From assembly GCA_029866125.1 (NCBI GenBank), contig JARWZZ010000004.1, positions 310,001-374,000 of the forward strand: 64,000 bases of DNA, written 5' to 3'. Shown here piece after piece: positions 1-8,589 of this stretch. The translations under genes were made by a program, and so were the position numbers. This stretch comes from Limnobacter sp. (GTDB taxonomy: Bacteria > Pseudomonadota > Gammaproteobacteria > Burkholderiales > Burkholderiaceae_B). How positions within the stretch are numbered: position 1 is the first letter of the stretch; each line of letters begins with the position of its first letter. The notes beneath the pieces were generated by a model that saw only the letters and a program-made list of their open reading frames with translations, ran no database searches and had not been told where the DNA came from.

Positions 1-602
1 TGGCCCGCATGAATTCTTTGCTGGAAGCCAAGTTGATTAATGAGTTGTATGCAGCTTCTCAGGCGGGTGTGAAGATTGACCTGATTGTACGAGGCGTATG
101 TGCGTTGAGGCCCGGTGTGCCCGGTTTAAGCGAGAACATCCAAGTGCGATCGGTGGTGGGCCGCATGCTGGAACACAGCCGAGTGTTTTACTTTTTGGCC
201 GATGGGGCTGAGGACACTTACATTTCAAGTGCAGACTGGATGGATCGAAATTTCTTCCGCCGGGTGGAGTTGGCTGTGCCCATCACGGACCGCAAGCTCA
301 AGAAGCGTGTGATTGATGAGGGCTTAAAATTGCTTTTGTCTGACAATTTGTCGTCGTGGGCTATGGATTCCAACGGCCATTACACCCGCCGCAAACCGTC
401 AGGCAATCGAAGGGTGAATGCGCAGTACCAATTGTTGAGCACTTTAACTCTAGGGTTTACTGAAGAGCATTACGGAAAGATTTTAGACGATACAGCGCAC
501 GCAAATGCGGAGGTGGAAAAGCTCGACGTCGAAGCGGGTTTGACTGCGCTACCTGCGGCGGGCCTCAAAGACGGCGTCGATTTCCAGAATTCGGCTGAGT
601 GA
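1..602 (+). CDS. ppk1: Polyphosphate kinase 1, C-terminal part (5' end outside window)
   Basis: Polyphosphate kinase 1 reversibly transfers the terminal phosphate of ATP to a growing polyphosphate chain. The visible 199 residues are the C-terminal catalytic lobe. They include the motif GVKIDLIVRG, the run CALRPGVPGLSENI, and MLEHSRVFYF, whose histidine matches the second conserved active-site histidine of the family (His592 in E. coli). The reading frame is open to the left edge, so the in-frame ATG at base 9 is an internal methionine (it lies in the family motif MNSLxE), not the start. After the catalytic core the tail runs about 50 residues with no recognised motif. The stop lies 54 bases inside the convergent relA gene, so the two 3' ends overlap antisense. 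Family assignment is secure; only the length is unknown. Confidence 0.95.
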   Translation, partial: ARMNSLLEAKLINELYAASQAGVKIDLIVRGVCALRPGVPGLSENIQVRSVVGRMLEHSRVFYFLADGAEDTYISSADWMDRNFFRRVELAVPITDRKLKKRVIDEGLKLLLSDNLSSWAMDSNGHYTRRKPSGNRRVNAQYQLLSTLTLGFTEEHYGKILDDTAHANAEVEKLDVEAGLTALPAAGLKDGVDFQNSAE

Positions 603-2834
603 GGCGCGAAGTTGCTCGCCGCTTGACACTTCAACAGTGAATTGCATGCGGGCAACGCCACGCTGGCTTTCGGTTTGTACGCCGGTGACGTTGATTTTTT
701 CTTTGGAAAATACCTCGGTGATGTCGCGCAGCAAACCCTGACGATCATTGGCTGTGACCGCAATGTCAACTGGGTAGTGCATGCCGGAGGATTCTCCCCA
801 GCTGGTGTCGATTAACCGTTCTGGATGGGCACGCATCACCTCGGCAAGGTTGGAGCAACCCAAGCGGTGAATGGATATGCCTTTGCCTCGTGTGACGAAG
901 CCGATAATCGGATCGGGCGGGGCGGGGCGGCAGCAACGTGCCAAGTTGGTCATCAATGCGTTGACGCCTACGACCAATACGCCAGACTCTTTGTCGGATG
1001 TGTCCTGCCCTTTGCGCTTTTGCAAAATCTGGATGTGTTCTTCATCCGTCAAGCCCACTTTCGCGGGTGCGGGTGGTGCGAGTGCAGTTTCAATGGCGCG
1101 TGGGCGCACCTCTTCACGGGCCAGCGCAGCGTAAAGGTCTTCCGCTTTTTCGAAGCCCATTTTTTGGGCCAGCTGTTCCTGATTTTGCGATGTTTTGCCG
1201 ATGCGTTGCAGTTCTTTGTCGGCAATGGTTTTGCCGCGTTCCAGCACTTCAGCCCGCTCAAGGTGGGCAAACCATTGTTTGACTTTTTGCCTGGCACGGT
1301 GGCTTACCAAGTACTTTTGGCCTGGGTCTAGCCAGTCGCGTGAAGGGCCGTTGGCTTGGTCACCGCGTGCACTGACGATGTCCACGGTTTGGCCGTTTTC
1401 CAGCGGTTTGTTCAAAGGCACCATGGCGCCATTGACTTTGGCACCCCGGCAGCGGTGCCCCAGCTCGGTGTGCACATGGTAAGCAAAGTCCAGTGGGGTG
1501 CTGCCCGCTGGCAGTTCGATCACCTTGGCTTGGGGCGTGAACACGTAAATTTGGTCGTTAATGGCGTGGGTGCGCATGTGCTGGGCCCAGTCACTGGCCT
1601 CGCCCATGGTGTCGGTTACATCTTTCTGCCACGCCAGCAGTTGGCGCAGCAGGGCAATGCGTTCCTCAAACTTGCCTTCGGCTCGAGATTCGCCTGTGTA
1701 CCCGTCGCTGCCTGATTCTTTGTAACGCCAGTGGGCGGCAATTCCGTATTCTGCAAATTCATGCATGTCCATGGTACGGACTTGAATTTCTAGCGTTTTG
1801 CCGGACTCTGCGCGCACCACGGTGTGAAGGGATTGATAGCCGTTCGGTTTGGGTTTGCTGATGTAATCGTCAAATTCCTCCGGGATCGGGGTCCACATGT
1901 TGTGGATGATGCCCAGCGCGGTGTAGCAATCTTCCACCGTGCTTACGATGACCCGACAGGCGCGAACATCATACAATTTGTCGAAGGTGACGCCTTTGCC
2001 ACGCATTTTGTTCCAAATGCTGTAAATGTGCTTGGGGCGTCCGCTGATTTCGCAGCTGATGCCCACTTTTGCAAGGCTGGACTTGATGGTGGCCATGGAG
2101 TCGCTGATGAAGGCTTCCCTTTCGGTCCGCTTTTCATCCAGCATTTTTGCGACGCTTTTGTAGGTTTGCGGCTCAATGATCCGGAAGGATAAATCTTCCA
2201 ACTCCCACTTGAGTTGCCACAGGCCCAAGCGGTTGGCCAGCGGGGCATACAAGTCGAGTGTTTCCCGTGCATGGGAGATGGCATAGCCCCACACATCGCC
2301 TTTTTCAGCTTTGATGTCGGCATGGTGGGTGAAGTGCCGCAGGGTTTGTAGGCGTGAGCACAAGCGGATCATAACGACCCGAATGTCGGTGGACATGGCC
2401 AGCAACATTTTGCGCAGGGTTTCGATTTGATCGGCCCAACGCAGGGACTCTATGGTGTTTTGTGTTGCACTGGGGCCAACCATGGAGCGCAGTTTAAAAA
2501 GCTTGCGAAGGCTGCCGATCATGCGGGCTACTTCTTCGCCAAACTTCAGTTCAAGGCGGCTTTCTAGGTGTTTGTCAAAAAAGACGAGTGGGCCGAGCAG
2601 GCCTGCAATTCGGGTATTGGCATCCGTGCGCAGCTCAGCCAACAGGTCAGCCACTGCCATCATGTGTTGGAGGGCCGATTCCTGAGTGTCAAGGGTTTCG
2701 CCTTGGGCTTGGATGGTGGCGTAGTCAATGGCTTCTTGGACGCGTGCGGCATCGGCGTCACTGAGCTGTGCCAGCGCCAGTTTGGTCTGGCGGCTGAGGA
2801 GTTCATTGCTCAGTGTGGATGAAACAGAAACCAT
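549..2834 (-). CDS. relA: RelA-type (p)ppGpp synthetase
   Basis: This enzyme transfers pyrophosphate from ATP to GDP/GTP to make (p)ppGpp in the stringent response, acting on stalled ribosomes. Of its 761 residues, about 55-160 are a degenerate HD hydrolase domain: the metal-binding HD pair is replaced by GLLGPLVFFD. The synthetase domain (about 263-378) carries EFDD at 320-323. That EXDD signature marks monofunctional RelA rather than bifunctional SpoT/Rel (RXKD). A TGS domain (about 426-489) and a C-terminal ACT domain follow. The frame is open further upstream, but that stretch would run into the preceding hydrolase gene. I chose the ATG starting MVSVSSTLSN, 31 bases after that gene's stop; no strong ribosome binding site is visible. 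It probably forms an operon with the hydrolase. The 3' end overlaps ppk1 on the opposite strand. Confidence 0.93.
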   Translation of the reverse strand: MVSVSSTLSNELLSRQTKLALAQLSDADAARVQEAIDYATIQAQGETLDTQESALQHMMAVADLLAELRTDANTRIAGLLGPLVFFDKHLESRLELKFGEEVARMIGSLRKLFKLRSMVGPSATQNTIESLRWADQIETLRKMLLAMSTDIRVVMIRLCSRLQTLRHFTHHADIKAEKGDVWGYAISHARETLDLYAPLANRLGLWQLKWELEDLSFRIIEPQTYKSVAKMLDEKRTEREAFISDSMATIKSSLAKVGISCEISGRPKHIYSIWNKMRGKGVTFDKLYDVRACRVIVSTVEDCYTALGIIHNMWTPIPEEFDDYISKPKPNGYQSLHTVVRAESGKTLEIQVRTMDMHEFAEYGIAAHWRYKESGSDGYTGESRAEGKFEERIALLRQLLAWQKDVTDTMGEASDWAQHMRTHAINDQIYVFTPQAKVIELPAGSTPLDFAYHVHTELGHRCRGAKVNGAMVPLNKPLENGQTVDIVSARGDQANGPSRDWLDPGQKYLVSHRARQKVKQWFAHLERAEVLERGKTIADKELQRIGKTSQNQEQLAQKMGFEKAEDLYAALAREEVRPRAIETALAPPAPAKVGLTDEEHIQILQKRKGQDTSDKESGVLVVGVNALMTNLARCCRPAPPDPIIGFVTRGKGISIHRLGCSNLAEVMRAHPERLIDTSWGESSGMHYPVDIAVTANDRQGLLRDITEVFSKEKINVTGVQTESQRGVARMQFTVEVSSGEQLRASLSRILEIDAVFEARRR

Positions 2835-2865
2835 GTTCAACTTAATAAGGACAACACTGCCAAGT

Positions 2866-3726
2866 TTAATCCAAAAAGTCGGACACCAATTGGATTTGAT
2901 CGTCTTGCATGAAAGTAGGTGCATGCCCAACGCCTTTGACCTCGATCAGCTTGGCTTTGGGGCCGCGTTGGGTCATTTGTTGGGCGGTGGCGGCGGACAG
3001 TAAATCCGAGTTTTCCCCGCGGACGAGTAGGGTGGGTGTGGTGATGGAATCATAGGCCGCCCAGAGCGCGCCTTCCATGGCTTGGACCACTTGGGCATTC
3101 ATGTCTTTGAACCCCGTGGAAATGGCTGGGTCGTAATGGGGGATGAACTTGCCGTTTTTTTGAACAAGTACGGTGTCGCACAAATGGGCCCATTGTTCTT
3201 CTGTATGCGGGCCAAAGGGTGCTGAAATTGAGCGGATGTATTGGTGTGCTTGTTGCCGTGTGTCGAACTGCACGTCAGCGCCCACGTAGGTGCCTATGCG
3301 TTGCAGGGCTTCAAGATTGAGCGAGGGGCCAACGTCATTGAGGATGAGCTTGCGGATGGGGTTGTTGGGCAAACTGGCGTAGCCCATACCGATCAACCCG
3401 CCCATGGAAGTGCCCAGCCAATCGAGCTTTTCAGCGTTTAACCGTGCTACCAAGGCCACGCAGGCGGCCACGTAGTTGGGGACTGCGTAGTTGGCTCCGT
3501 TGGCAAACCAGTCCGATCTGCCGCGGCCTGGCATATCAACCGACACAACTTTTGTGCAGTGCGCCATTTTTTGCGCTACAGTATCGAAATCCTGACTGGA
3601 ACGGGTAAGCCCATGCACGCAGAGCAGCACATGCGGGTTATTGGGGGCGCCCCACTCGCGGTAGGCAAGGTTTTTAAGACCTTCGGGGCTTAGCCATTGG
3701 ACGGTGTTGAGTCGGACTTGATGCAT
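2866..3726 (-). CDS. Alpha/beta-fold hydrolase
   Basis: This is a 286-residue single-domain alpha/beta hydrolase without a signal peptide, so probably cytoplasmic. The visible landmarks are the HG oxyanion motif at 38-39, the nucleophile elbow GTSMGG with Ser107, a candidate acid Asp241 in RGENSDLL, and His268 in GVGHAPT. Length and layout fit small esterases and lipases of the MhpC/RbsM type; the substrate cannot be deduced. The start ATG is preceded by AGGAG at a usable distance. relA begins 31 bases downstream on the same strand, so the two are probably co-transcribed. bdhA is divergent. The catalytic class is well supported; the biological role is unknown. Confidence 0.85.
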   Translation of the reverse strand: MHQVRLNTVQWLSPEGLKNLAYREWGAPNNPHVLLCVHGLTRSSQDFDTVAQKMAHCTKVVSVDMPGRGRSDWFANGANYAVPNYVAACVALVARLNAEKLDWLGTSMGGLIGMGYASLPNNPIRKLILNDVGPSLNLEALQRIGTYVGADVQFDTRQQAHQYIRSISAPFGPHTEEQWAHLCDTVLVQKNGKFIPHYDPAISTGFKDMNAQVVQAMEGALWAAYDSITTPTLLVRGENSDLLSAATAQQMTQRGPKAKLIEVKGVGHAPTFMQDDQIQLVSDFLD

Positions 3727-3813
3727 GTGTTGAAACGCTCCTGAATGACTACGTGGATGTGTGTTCAGTATTTCATGAATATTTTGTAAATTTTCGGATT
3801 GAATGGGTTTGTC

Positions 3814-4599
3814 ATGGTGAATTTGGCGAAGAAAGTGGCTTTGGTCACAGGGTCTACAAGTGGGATTGGTTTAGGCATTGCACAACGTTTGGCTGAGAAG
3901 GGCTGTGACGTGATGCTCAATGGTTTTGGTACGCCCGAGCAAATTCAAGCGGCGCGAGATTCAATTGTTGCATTTGGGGTGAGGGCTGGCTTTTGCGGCG
4001 CTGATTTGTCCAAGCCCAGTGAAATTGATACCTTGATTGCCGAGACTGAAAAGCAGTTGGGGCCGGTGGATATTTTGATCAACAATGCGGGTATTCAGCA
4101 TGTATCCCCAGTTGAGGATTTTGCGCCTGAGCGTTGGGATGCGGTGATTGCGATTAACTTGACCTCAGCATTTCACACCACGCGTTTGGTGTTGAAGGGC
4201 ATGAAGGAGCGCAACTGGGGGCGGATTGTTAACATTGCTTCTGCCCATGGATTGGTGGCGTCGGTCAACAAGGCGGCTTATGTGGCTGCGAAGCACGGCA
4301 TTGTGGGTTTGACGAAGGTTGTTGGGTTGGAAACCGCTAAAACAGGGGTGACTTGCAATGCGGTGTGCCCGGGTTGGGTGTTGACGCCTTTGGTGCAGGC
4401 GCAGGTGGATGCGCGTGCGGTGCGCGAGGGGGTTTCGGTGGAAGAGGCGAAGATTGGTTTGTTGTCAGAGAAGCAGCCTTCGCAAGAATTTGTGACGCCA
4501 GAGCAGTTGGGTGGTTTGGTGATGTTTTTGTGTTCAGACGATGCCAATCAGGTGCGTGGGGTGGCTTGGAATATGGATGGTGGGTGGGTGGCGCAGTAA
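3814..4599 (+). CDS. bdhA: 3-hydroxybutyrate dehydrogenase (SDR family)
   Basis: This enzyme oxidises (R)-3-hydroxybutyrate to acetoacetate with NAD+, a step in polyhydroxybutyrate and ketone-body use. It has 261 residues, the usual length. The Rossmann motif GSTSGIG is at 13-19, NNAG near 90, catalytic Ser143, and YVAAK with Tyr156 and Lys160. The C-terminal region with QPSQEFVTPEQLGGLVMFLC and the ending MDGGWVAQ is typical of BdhA rather than of fatty-acid reductases. The frame is open upstream to a TTG at 3799. I prefer the ATG at 3814 because family members begin about there (MVNLAKKVALVTG); neither has a strong ribosome binding site. A large palindrome follows the stop. Confidence 0.9.
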   Translation: MVNLAKKVALVTGSTSGIGLGIAQRLAEKGCDVMLNGFGTPEQIQAARDSIVAFGVRAGFCGADLSKPSEIDTLIAETEKQLGPVDILINNAGIQHVSPVEDFAPERWDAVIAINLTSAFHTTRLVLKGMKERNWGRIVNIASAHGLVASVNKAAYVAAKHGIVGLTKVVGLETAKTGVTCNAVCPGWVLTPLVQAQVDARAVREGVSVEEAKIGLLSEKQPSQEFVTPEQLGGLVMFLCSDDANQVRGVAWNMDGGWVAQ

Positions 4600-4630
4600 G
4601 GCGATTTGCTATCGGCAAGTTCTGGTCGCT

Positions 4631-4700
4631 CTTGCCGCCGCACAATCGCAATCGACAGACTTAGTTTGATCTTGCCGCCGCACCATCGCAATCGACAGAC
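4631..4700. repeat. Tandem repeat, two 30-bp units, period 40
   Basis: The unit starting CTTGCCGCCGCAC occurs at 4631-4660 and 4671-4700 with one mismatch. It forms the left outer arm of the large palindrome and is similar to the reverse complement of the right-hand tandem. Confidence 0.85.
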
Positions 4701-4972
4701 CAGAACGCTTGGTGCCGCTTTTTTCCGGGCTCCACAGCGTGTTTGGATGGATCGTTGCAGATGTGTTGAGTCGCCCGGCGCGTCCCCTGAAGCGCTTATC
4801 TGGTTCTGTCCGATTGCGCTTGTGCTTCTGGAGGCTGCATGCGTGGTGGTTCCAAGCGCAGTGCGGCCTGGCCGAGCGAGCGATTCCGGGGCTGCGCCGG
4901 GCGACTCAACACATCCGCACGGATGAATCCAATCATGCAGCGTCGACCGGATAAAAGCAGCGCCTAGCGAGT

Positions 4973-5045
4973 CGGTCAGCCCTATGCGCTTGGAAGCAGC
5001 AGCGAGTTAAAACCGGTCAGTCAGATGCGCTTAGAAGCGGCGGCG
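4973..5045. repeat. Tandem repeat, two 32-bp units, period 41
   Basis: The units at 4973-5004 and 5014-5045 share CGGTCAG, then ATGCGCTT and GAAGC with AGCAGCG or GGCGGCG ends. They mirror the left tandem and form the right outer arm of the large palindrome. Confidence 0.75.
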
Positions 5046-5088
5046 CAACCGAAAAAGCGCTGCAGCAGCGCAAGCGAATGAAAGCAGT

Positions 5089-5892
5089 TCAGCTTAACCG
5101 CCGCAACTGAACATCCACTTCAAGTTGCTCTTTGCCGCCACCCGAGCGTATGCCACGCACAGGCGCAGCACCCGAATAATCGCGCGCAACCGCCAAGCGA
5201 CAATGGTTTTCACCTGCCAAAGAACGATGTGTGGCATCCACACTAAGCCATGCATGCTTGTCGAGGTTGTACACATCCACCCACGCATGTGAGGCAAATT
5301 CAGGCGCACTGTCGCTGTACCTGTAACCGCTGACATAGCGTGCAGGTATGCCATGCGCGCGCAAACACGCCAACATGACATGCGCGTGGTCTTGGCATAC
5401 ACCTTTGCCATTTTCAAATGCCACTTGGGCAGAATCGGCCACTGTGGTACTGCCTTTGGTGTACTGTACTTTATCGGCCACTGCATGGGCCAAAGTCAAA
5501 ATGCGCCTCTCAAACGGCATTTCCATTCGGCTGACAACACTGCTGAATTGAACCATCTCATCCGTGGCTTGCGTCAGCTCGGTGGAGCTAGCAAATACGA
5601 ATGGATTCACCTGTGTTTCCCAGTGCTTGATGTAGCCGTGGTCAAGGTCGAGTAAATCAACCACTCCGGTTGCCACGATGGCCAATTCCGAATGGCTGCG
5701 ATTCAAAGTGAATGTGTTGACCGTGTTGTCAAAATGGTCAGGTTTGGCCGTGTGTTTGGTGGGGGCCTGGACGTTCCAGTTCACGACATGCTGGCTGGAA
5801 TCTGCCCGGGGCGTTAACCGCACTTGTTGAATGCTGTACAACACCGGATTACGGTAGTGGTACTTGGTACTGTGATGAATTTCTACGCGCAT
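5089..5892 (-). CDS. Transglutaminase-like family protein, cluster 1
   Basis: This 267-residue protein has an N-terminal bacterial transglutaminase-like domain (about 1-80, beginning MRVEIHHSTKYHY) and a transglutaminase/protease-like core. The catalytic triad is visible as Cys166 in GVCQDHAH, His202 in SHAWVDVY and Asp219 in VDATH. There is no signal peptide, so it is probably cytoplasmic. Such proteins usually act as peptidases or amidases rather than crosslinking enzymes. It is the last gene of a minus-strand trio with an alpha-E protein and a circularly permuted ATP-grasp protein. Published comparative genomics proposed that this combination forms a peptide-ligating or peptide-tagging system. 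The substrate is unknown. Confidence 0.85.
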   Translation of the reverse strand: MRVEIHHSTKYHYRNPVLYSIQQVRLTPRADSSQHVVNWNVQAPTKHTAKPDHFDNTVNTFTLNRSHSELAIVATGVVDLLDLDHGYIKHWETQVNPFVFASSTELTQATDEMVQFSSVVSRMEMPFERRILTLAHAVADKVQYTKGSTTVADSAQVAFENGKGVCQDHAHVMLACLRAHGIPARYVSGYRYSDSAPEFASHAWVDVYNLDKHAWLSVDATHRSLAGENHCRLAVARDYSGAAPVRGIRSGGGKEQLEVDVQLRRLS

Positions 5893-5974
5893 GATGGTTC
5901 TCCAGGCGTTAGATTCACCGACTTGGGGCCTTTTGAGCTTTCATCGGTGTTTTGGCTGTAAAAAATTTAAACCC

Positions 5975-6934
5975 TTAGGCAGTAAGCGGCACCAAAAAGT
6001 CTTTGCTGATTCGGTTACCCAAATCGTTTACTCGTTCTAAAAAGTTGGTGAGGTAGGCATGCAAACCTGTTTGCAAGATGTCGTCAATCTCACCATATCG
6101 AAGTTCGGCGCGTAACTTACCCGCTCGTCTTTCTGTGTCTTTGGAGTAGTCGTTGCGAACATGTTCAAGGTTTGCGCACACTTCGTTCAATGAGGCCAAC
6201 AGTGAGCGCGGCATGTCGTCGCGCAGCATCAGCAGTTCGGCAACCCGGTCGGGTGTGATGACGTCGCGATACACTTTGCGATAGGTTTCAAACGCGGACA
6301 CTGAACGCAAAATAGCAGCCCAATGGTAGTAGTCGGCATGCGGGTCAGTGTGATTGCGTTGAACCATGTGGCCAAACGGCATGCTGTGGAACTTCACGTC
6401 CAGTAATCGGGCTGTGTTGTCGGCCCGCTCAAGGAATGTGCCTAAGCGGATAAACCGGAAGGCGTCGTCTTTCAGCATGGTGCCAATCGTGACGCCGCGC
6501 GACAAATGCGAGCGGAATTTCACCCATTCAAAAAACTCAGACACGCTTTTTTCAATCGAGCCATCCTTGATCCATTTTTGTAGCTCGAGCCACGTGGTGT
6601 TGTGGGTTTCCCAAACTTCGGTGGTGAGTGCGCCACGCACTGCACGGGCATTTTCACGTGCGGCTTGCAAACAGCAATAAATGCTGGACGGGTTGGATGG
6701 GTCTTTGACCATGAAGTCGATGACGGACTCGGGCGTAATTGCATCATGACGCTGCATAAAACTGAATTGCAGTTCAGAGATGGACAGCATGGCACCCCAG
6801 CTTTGCTCGGTGTCCGCTTCGTTTTGGGGAAGCAAGCTGGTTTGTACGTTGACGTCCAACATGCGTGCGGTGTTTTCTGCGCGTTCAATGTAACGCGCCA
6901 TCCAGAACAAATGGTCAGCTGTGCGGCTTAGCAT
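5975..6934 (-). CDS. Alpha-E domain protein (DUF403), cluster 1
   Basis: This is a 319-residue, mainly helical protein beginning MLSRTADHLFWMARYIERAENTARML, the hallmark of the alpha-E family (DUF403). A second ERADNTARLLD segment near the middle shows the internal similarity typical of the family. No enzyme motif is known. Alpha-E proteins are found encoded next to, or fused to, circularly permuted ATP-grasp proteins, as is true of both clusters in this window, so a partner role in amide-bond formation is inferred. The gene lies between the ATP-grasp and transglutaminase genes on the same strand, with spacers of 75 and 82 bases. Confidence 0.85.
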   Translation of the reverse strand: MLSRTADHLFWMARYIERAENTARMLDVNVQTSLLPQNEADTEQSWGAMLSISELQFSFMQRHDAITPESVIDFMVKDPSNPSSIYCCLQAARENARAVRGALTTEVWETHNTTWLELQKWIKDGSIEKSVSEFFEWVKFRSHLSRGVTIGTMLKDDAFRFIRLGTFLERADNTARLLDVKFHSMPFGHMVQRNHTDPHADYYHWAAILRSVSAFETYRKVYRDVITPDRVAELLMLRDDMPRSLLASLNEVCANLEHVRNDYSKDTERRAGKLRAELRYGEIDDILQTGLHAYLTNFLERVNDLGNRISKDFLVPLTA

Positions 6935-7009
6935 AGGTCAGCTCCCATGAAATAAATGTTTGTTGTGGCGGAGGCTTTCGATGGTGTGTTGATCATGTCA
7001 TCCCTCCGC

Positions 7010-8461
7010 TTATCTCTCAAGTACCCAAGTGTCTTTGGTACCGCCGCCTTGGCTGCTGTTGACCACCAAAGACCCTTCGCGCAAGGCCACGCGGCTTAAG
7101 CCGCCGGGAATCATGCTGACTTTACTGCCGGACAATACAAAAGGCCGTAGGTCGATGTGGCGAGGTGCAATGCCGCTTTCCACATAGGTGGGGCAGGTGG
7201 ACAATGCCAGTGTGGGTTGTGCGATGAATTTTGCTGGGTCTGCAATTAGCTTTTTGCGGAAGTCTTCAATTTCAGCCTTGGTAGCGGCGGGCCCAACCAA
7301 CATGCCGTAACCGCCTGCGCCGTGTACTTCTTTCACCACCAGCTCTGGCAGGCGGGACAGCACTTCTTTCAAGGCTTCGGGGTCGCGACACTTCCAGGTG
7401 GGGACGTTGGCGATGATCGGTTCTTCATCCAAGTAGAAGCGAATCATGTCCGGTACATACGGGTAAATGGATTTGTCGTCGGCCACGCCGGTACCAATCG
7501 CATTGGCAAGAGTGACGTTGCCTGCGCGGTACACGGACAGCAAACCCGGTACGCCGAGTTGGGAGTCGGCACGGAAGGATAGGGGGTCGAGGAAGTCGTC
7601 GTCCAAGCGTCGGTAAATCACATCCACACGCTGCGGGCCATTGGTGGTGCGCATGTAAAGCACTTCTTCTTCCACAAACATGTCTTTGCCTTCGACCAGC
7701 TCAATACCCATTTGCTGGGCCAAGAAAGCGTGTTCGAAATAAGCTGAGTTGTACATGCCCGGTGTGAGCACAACCACCTTGGGGTCGTCACTGTTGTTGG
7801 GTGTAACGGAACGCAGGTTTTCCAGCAAATTGTCGGGGTAATGCTCAACCGGGGCCACGCGGTTGCGGGCAAATAATTCAGGGAAAAGCCGCATCATCAT
7901 TTTGCGGTTTTCTAGCATGTAACTTACGCCGGATGGCACCCGTAGGTTGTCCTCCAGCACATAAAATTCGCCTTCGCCAGCGCGGACCACGTCCACACCC
8001 GCCACATGGGCATAAATGTCACCAGCGACTTTGACGCCTTGCATCTCAATGCGGTATTGATCGTTTTGAAAAATTTGTTCAGGCGGGATGATTTTCGCCT
8101 TGATGATTTTTTGCTCGTGATAGATGTCAGTCAGGAACATATTCAGGGCCGTAACCCGCTGACGCAAACCCGCCTCAAGAATCTTCCATTCTTTGGCCGG
8201 AATAATGCGCGGGATGGTGTCGAAGGGGATCAAGCGCTCAGTGCCTGCATCGTCCCCGTAAACGGCAAAGGTAATGCCCACGCGGCGGAAAATAAGGTCC
8301 GCTTCCGCGCGTTTGTTGGCGATTCTTTCGTCCGATTGGGTTTTCAACCAGCGTTCGTATTCTTGGTAATGTGGTCGTACTTCGCCCTTGGCTGTGTACA
8401 TTTCGTCAAATGCCGGTGTGGCCATGGTGTGACTCTTTTCTGGTTGGATTGATTCTGTCAT
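7010..8461 (-). CDS. Circularly permuted type 2 ATP-grasp protein, cluster 1
   Basis: This is a 483-residue stand-alone member of the DUF404/DUF407 family, predicted to activate a carboxylate with ATP and join it to an amine. Visible family features are VLEDNLRVPSGVSYMLENR near the middle of the N-terminal half, VLTPGMYNSAYFEHAFLA, the glycine-rich loop VVKEVHGAGGYGMLVGP, and the metal/phosphate segment RHIDLRPFVLSG, followed by MIPGGLSRVA. Two starts are plausible. I chose the ATG at 8461, which has AGGA eight bases upstream; the ATG at 8425 (MATPAFDEMY) would also fit and lacks a good site. It is the first gene of the trio with the alpha-E and transglutaminase genes. A second, fused copy lies at 34735-37323. 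Confidence 0.85.
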   Translation of the reverse strand: MTESIQPEKSHTMATPAFDEMYTAKGEVRPHYQEYERWLKTQSDERIANKRAEADLIFRRVGITFAVYGDDAGTERLIPFDTIPRIIPAKEWKILEAGLRQRVTALNMFLTDIYHEQKIIKAKIIPPEQIFQNDQYRIEMQGVKVAGDIYAHVAGVDVVRAGEGEFYVLEDNLRVPSGVSYMLENRKMMMRLFPELFARNRVAPVEHYPDNLLENLRSVTPNNSDDPKVVVLTPGMYNSAYFEHAFLAQQMGIELVEGKDMFVEEEVLYMRTTNGPQRVDVIYRRLDDDFLDPLSFRADSQLGVPGLLSVYRAGNVTLANAIGTGVADDKSIYPYVPDMIRFYLDEEPIIANVPTWKCRDPEALKEVLSRLPELVVKEVHGAGGYGMLVGPAATKAEIEDFRKKLIADPAKFIAQPTLALSTCPTYVESGIAPRHIDLRPFVLSGSKVSMIPGGLSRVALREGSLVVNSSQGGGTKDTWVLER

Positions 8462-8589
8462 TCCTCTATTCCTATCAAAAACTGTGCCAGCCAGTTTCGG
8501 AGCAAACAAGGGGTCATAAAGCCGCTTTTGCCCACCAATTCAGTAAAAAACACGTGAATTGGCGTTCTACGAAAAGTAAGTTAACAGTG

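Larger units (their letters stand above)
4630..5045. repeat. Large imperfect palindrome (about 415 bp) between convergent genes
   Basis: The whole intergenic region between bdhA and the transglutaminase gene is built around one symmetry centre, at 4837/4838. The innermost arms TGCGCTTG (4815-4822) and CAAGCGCA (4853-4860) pair perfectly. A 19-bp perfect arm, TGTGTTGAGTCGCCCGGCG (4762-4780), pairs with 4895-4913. Between and outside these, pairing continues imperfectly with the same centre (for example 18 of 26 positions for 4699-4724 against 4951-4976). At the outside, a two-unit tandem on the left mirrors a two-unit tandem on the right. Short open frames inside it look accidental. It could be a repetitive element of the REP/MITE kind, a long structured RNA, or an oversized bidirectional terminator. 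No T-run typical of an intrinsic terminator is present. Confidence 0.85.

Noticed and set aside
4353-4954. Overlapping plus-strand open frames after bdhA
   Set aside because: They run through the large palindrome and its tandem repeats, lack ribosome sites, and give Arg/Cys/Trp-rich translations. The DNA symmetry explains the sequence better.
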